A DNA stretch of 16,435 nt, from NCBI GenBank assembly GCA_946480685.1, contig CAMLLI010000008.1, positions 1 to 16,435 of the forward strand, written 5' to 3'. How positions within the stretch are numbered: the first letter of the stretch is position 1; each line of letters begins with the position of its first letter. The notes beneath the pieces are model-generated. The model was not told where the DNA came from. It was given only the letters and a program-made list of their open reading frames with translations, and did no database searches. Both the position numbers and the translations under genes were made by a program. Shown piece after piece: positions 14,732 through 16,435 of the stretch. This stretch comes from an uncultured Flammeovirgaceae bacterium. Its GTDB lineage: Bacteria > Bacteroidota > Bacteroidia > Cytophagales > Cyclobacteriaceae.

Positions 14732-15931
14732 TTAATAGCTGAATTCTCCAGCTTCACTTTTCACAGTAACCTTCTTGCTATCGGATGCTTCTACCCGCCC
14801 GATAATTTTTGCGTCTACCTGGAAGCTGCGCGCTATATCAATAACCGTTTGTGCATACTTCTCTTCGAGGTATAGTTCCATGCGATGCCCCATGTTAAAT
14901 ACCTTATACATCTCTTTCCAGTCTGTTTTGCTTTGCCGTTGAATGAGCTTGAACAGTGGAGGTATAGGAAAGAGATTATCTTTTATCACGTGTACATTAT
15001 CAACAAAGTGCAACACTTTGGTTTGCGCACCACCGCTGCAATGTACCATACCGTGAATTTTTGAACGGAGATCTTTCAGCACTTCAATAATTACCGGTGC
15101 ATATGTACGGGTTGGCGAGAGCACAAGTTTACCGGCATCGATCGGAGATCCTTCAACTTTATCCGTCATCCGGCATGTGCCGCCATATACCAGGTCAGCC
15201 ATAATATTGTTGTCGTACGACTCCGGATACTTTACTGCATACTCTTTATGAAAAACATCGTGGCGGGCGGAGGTTAATCCATTGCTGCCCATGCCTCCGT
15301 TGTAAGCAGATTCATATGTGGTTTGTCCGTATGAAGCCAAACCAACGATAACATCACCTGCCTGAATTTTACCGTTGTCAATAACATCGCTTCGCTTCAT
15401 GCGCGAAACAACCGTGCTATCTACAACTATCGTTTTAACAAGATCGCCAAGATCGGCTGTCTCACCGCCGGTGCTGATGATGTTAAGACCATGACTGCGC
15501 AGCATCTCGAGAACTTCTTCGGTTCCGTTAATAACTGCAGCGATCACTTCACCCGGTATAAGACTTTTATTACGACCGATGGTTGATGAAAGAAGTATAT
15601 TTTCTGTAGCACCCACACAAAGCAAGTCGTCTATATTCATGATGATCGCATCCTGTGCTATACCTTTCCATACTGAGAGATCGCCTGTTTCGCGCCAGTA
15701 TATATAGGCCAGTGATGATTTTGTACCGGCACCATCGGCATGCATTACGGTGCAAAAATTTTCGTCATGCCCCAGGTAATCGGGCACGATCTTGCAGAAA
15801 GCTTTTGGAAAAAGACCTTTGTCCAGTTTGCTGATGGCCTGGTGAACATCTTCTTTGGAGGCCGAAACGCCCCGCTGATTATAGCGATCGGAGTTCAATG
15901 GATATCGATAAAGTAAAAGAAGATCCTTCAT
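14732..15931 (-). CDS. purM: Phosphoribosylformylglycinamidine cyclo-ligase (AIR synthetase)
   Basis: PurM closes the imidazole ring of FGAM with ATP to give AIR, the fifth step of de novo purine synthesis. It is a cytosolic homodimer. Signature segments: YNQRGVSASKEDVH (17-30), the ATP/substrate-binding MHADGAGTKSSLA (63-75), AQDAIIMNIDDLLCVGA (92-108), STGGETADLGDLV (153-165), GLASYGQTTYESAYNGG (197-213), and HCSGGAQTKVLHF in the C-terminal half. About 390 residues is typical for the long Bacteroidota form versus 345 in E. coli. The ATG at 15931 has GGAAG 7 nt upstream, but the first 11 residues (MKDLLLLYRYP) are not typical. A TTG at 15898 would give (M)NSDRYNQRGVSAS, close to the family's usual start. 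hisA lies 28 nt upstream on the same strand. Confidence 0.93.
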   Translation of the reverse strand: MKDLLLLYRYPLNSDRYNQRGVSASKEDVHQAISKLDKGLFPKAFCKIVPDYLGHDENFCTVMHADGAGTKSSLAYIYWRETGDLSVWKGIAQDAIIMNIDDLLCVGATENILLSSTIGRNKSLIPGEVIAAVINGTEEVLEMLRSHGLNIISTGGETADLGDLVKTIVVDSTVVSRMKRSDVIDNGKIQAGDVIVGLASYGQTTYESAYNGGMGSNGLTSARHDVFHKEYAVKYPESYDNNIMADLVYGGTCRMTDKVEGSPIDAGKLVLSPTRTYAPVIIEVLKDLRSKIHGMVHCSGGAQTKVLHFVDNVHVIKDNLFPIPPLFKLIQRQSKTDWKEMYKVFNMGHRMELYLEEKYAQTVIDIARSFQVDAKIIGRVEASDSKKVTVKSEAGEFSY

Positions 15932-15959
15932 AAAAGATCTTCCGGTTAAAGAGTATATA

Positions 15960-16435
15960 TTAAAGTTCTTTTTTGACCAGGAATTGTTCGAGGTCTTTCA
16001 GGTTGAGTACGCCTTCGTAATATGCTTTGCCAAAAATTACAGCAAATACACCCATATCATTTAAACGCTTGATGTCATCAACACCGCGAACACCGCCACT
16101 GGCGAGTACACATATCTCCGGGAAAGTGTTTATGATTTCCTGGTAATAATCAAATGCCGGTCCTTCAAGAACACCATCGCGCGAAACATCGGTAGACTTT
16201 ACATACTTCAATCCGCGTGAATAGAAAAATTCGAGCTGCTCAAAAAGTTTAGTTTGTGTTTTACGCTGCCAGCCGCGGAAGAGTAACTCCTTCGAATTAC
16301 GATCTACAACATCTGCACCCAGCGTTATTTTTTCACGACCATACGATATAATCCACGAAGCGAAAAGCTCCGGATTTGTTACCGCTATACTGGCAGCGGT
16401 TATATAGTCTGCACCAAACTCGTAAGCCTTGCTGA
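15960..16435 (-). CDS. hisA: Phosphoribosylformimino-AICAR-P isomerase HisA, N-terminus outside the window
   Basis: HisA performs the Amadori-type isomerisation of ProFAR to PRFAR in histidine biosynthesis. Its product is then used by HisF/HisH, releasing AICAR to purine synthesis. The visible 157 residues are the C-terminal two thirds of a TIM barrel. Motifs are AYEFGADYITAASIAVTNPE (about 3-22; the phosphate-binding strand-loop), ITLGADVVDRN (36-46), KYVKSTDVSRDGVLEGP (76-92) with the conserved catalytic Asp in TDxSRDG, and the C-terminal phosphate-binding ASGGVRGVDDIKRL (111-124) and AVIFGKAYYEG (131-141). HisF shares the fold, but the TDVSRDG-LEGP block and the FGKAxYEG end are HisA-like. 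The reading frame is uninterrupted to the window edge. It is followed after 28 nt by purM. Confidence 0.92.
   Translation of the reverse strand, partial: SKAYEFGADYITAASIAVTNPELFASWIISYGREKITLGADVVDRNSKELLFRGWQRKTQTKLFEQLEFFYSRGLKYVKSTDVSRDGVLEGPAFDYYQEIINTFPEICVLASGGVRGVDDIKRLNDMGVFAVIFGKAYYEGVLNLKDLEQFLVKKEL

Overview
The window is 16.4 kb of chromosomal, mostly housekeeping DNA from a member of the Bacteroidota, probably a Cytophagales-like lineage. This rests on gene content (GH3-family acyl-adenylating protein, long PurM, SPOR-domain coiled-coil protein, DUF6263-like protein, Gly-rich TPM proteins), on weak Shine-Dalgarno sequences, on TAnnTTTG-type -7 promoter boxes, and on frequent ATA isoleucine codons. 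No RNA gene, insertion sequence, phage gene, CRISPR array or defence island is visible.

Layout. Positions 1-7017 are all on the plus strand: the 3' part of fumC (class II fumarase, cut by the window edge), a secreted coiled-coil/SPOR protein closed by a strong terminator, then a tight run of a secreted collagen-like Gly-rich protein, recJ (3 nt downstream) and lptB (1 nt downstream), followed by a GH3-family protein with its own candidate promoter. A bidirectional terminator separates it from a convergent minus-strand pair (UPF0316/DUF2179 membrane protein followed by a DUF6263-like envelope protein, 7093-8649). A 273-nt divergent intergenic region rich in small palindromes (8650-8922) leads into a plus-strand cluster of three TPM-domain proteins and a DinB-family metalloprotein (8923-11851). 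Next come glyA with a ~175-nt leader and a strong terminator, then tatC and rpiB overlapping by 4 nt. A second bidirectional hairpin precedes minus-strand purM and the 3' part of hisA, which runs off the right edge.

How the genes fit together. Most genes serve central metabolism (fumarase, serine hydroxymethyltransferase, ribose-5-P isomerase, PurM, HisA), envelope and export (LptB, TatC, SPOR protein, TPM proteins) or DNA repair (RecJ). hisA and purM both belong to phosphoribosyl-based nucleotide/histidine metabolism; the histidine pathway releases AICAR, which returns to purine synthesis downstream of PurM, and glyA supplies one-carbon units to the same network.

Least explained parts: (i) the TPM trio, whose two secreted members end in nearly identical Gly-rich, Trp-terminated tails, without a neighbouring lemA; (ii) the GH3-like enzyme next to lptB; (iii) the collagen-like secreted protein abutting recJ; (iv) the palindrome-rich divergent region; and (v) a strong preference for GGT-ATA to encode Gly-Ile. 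I see no clear candidate for an entirely new system; these are the best leads.
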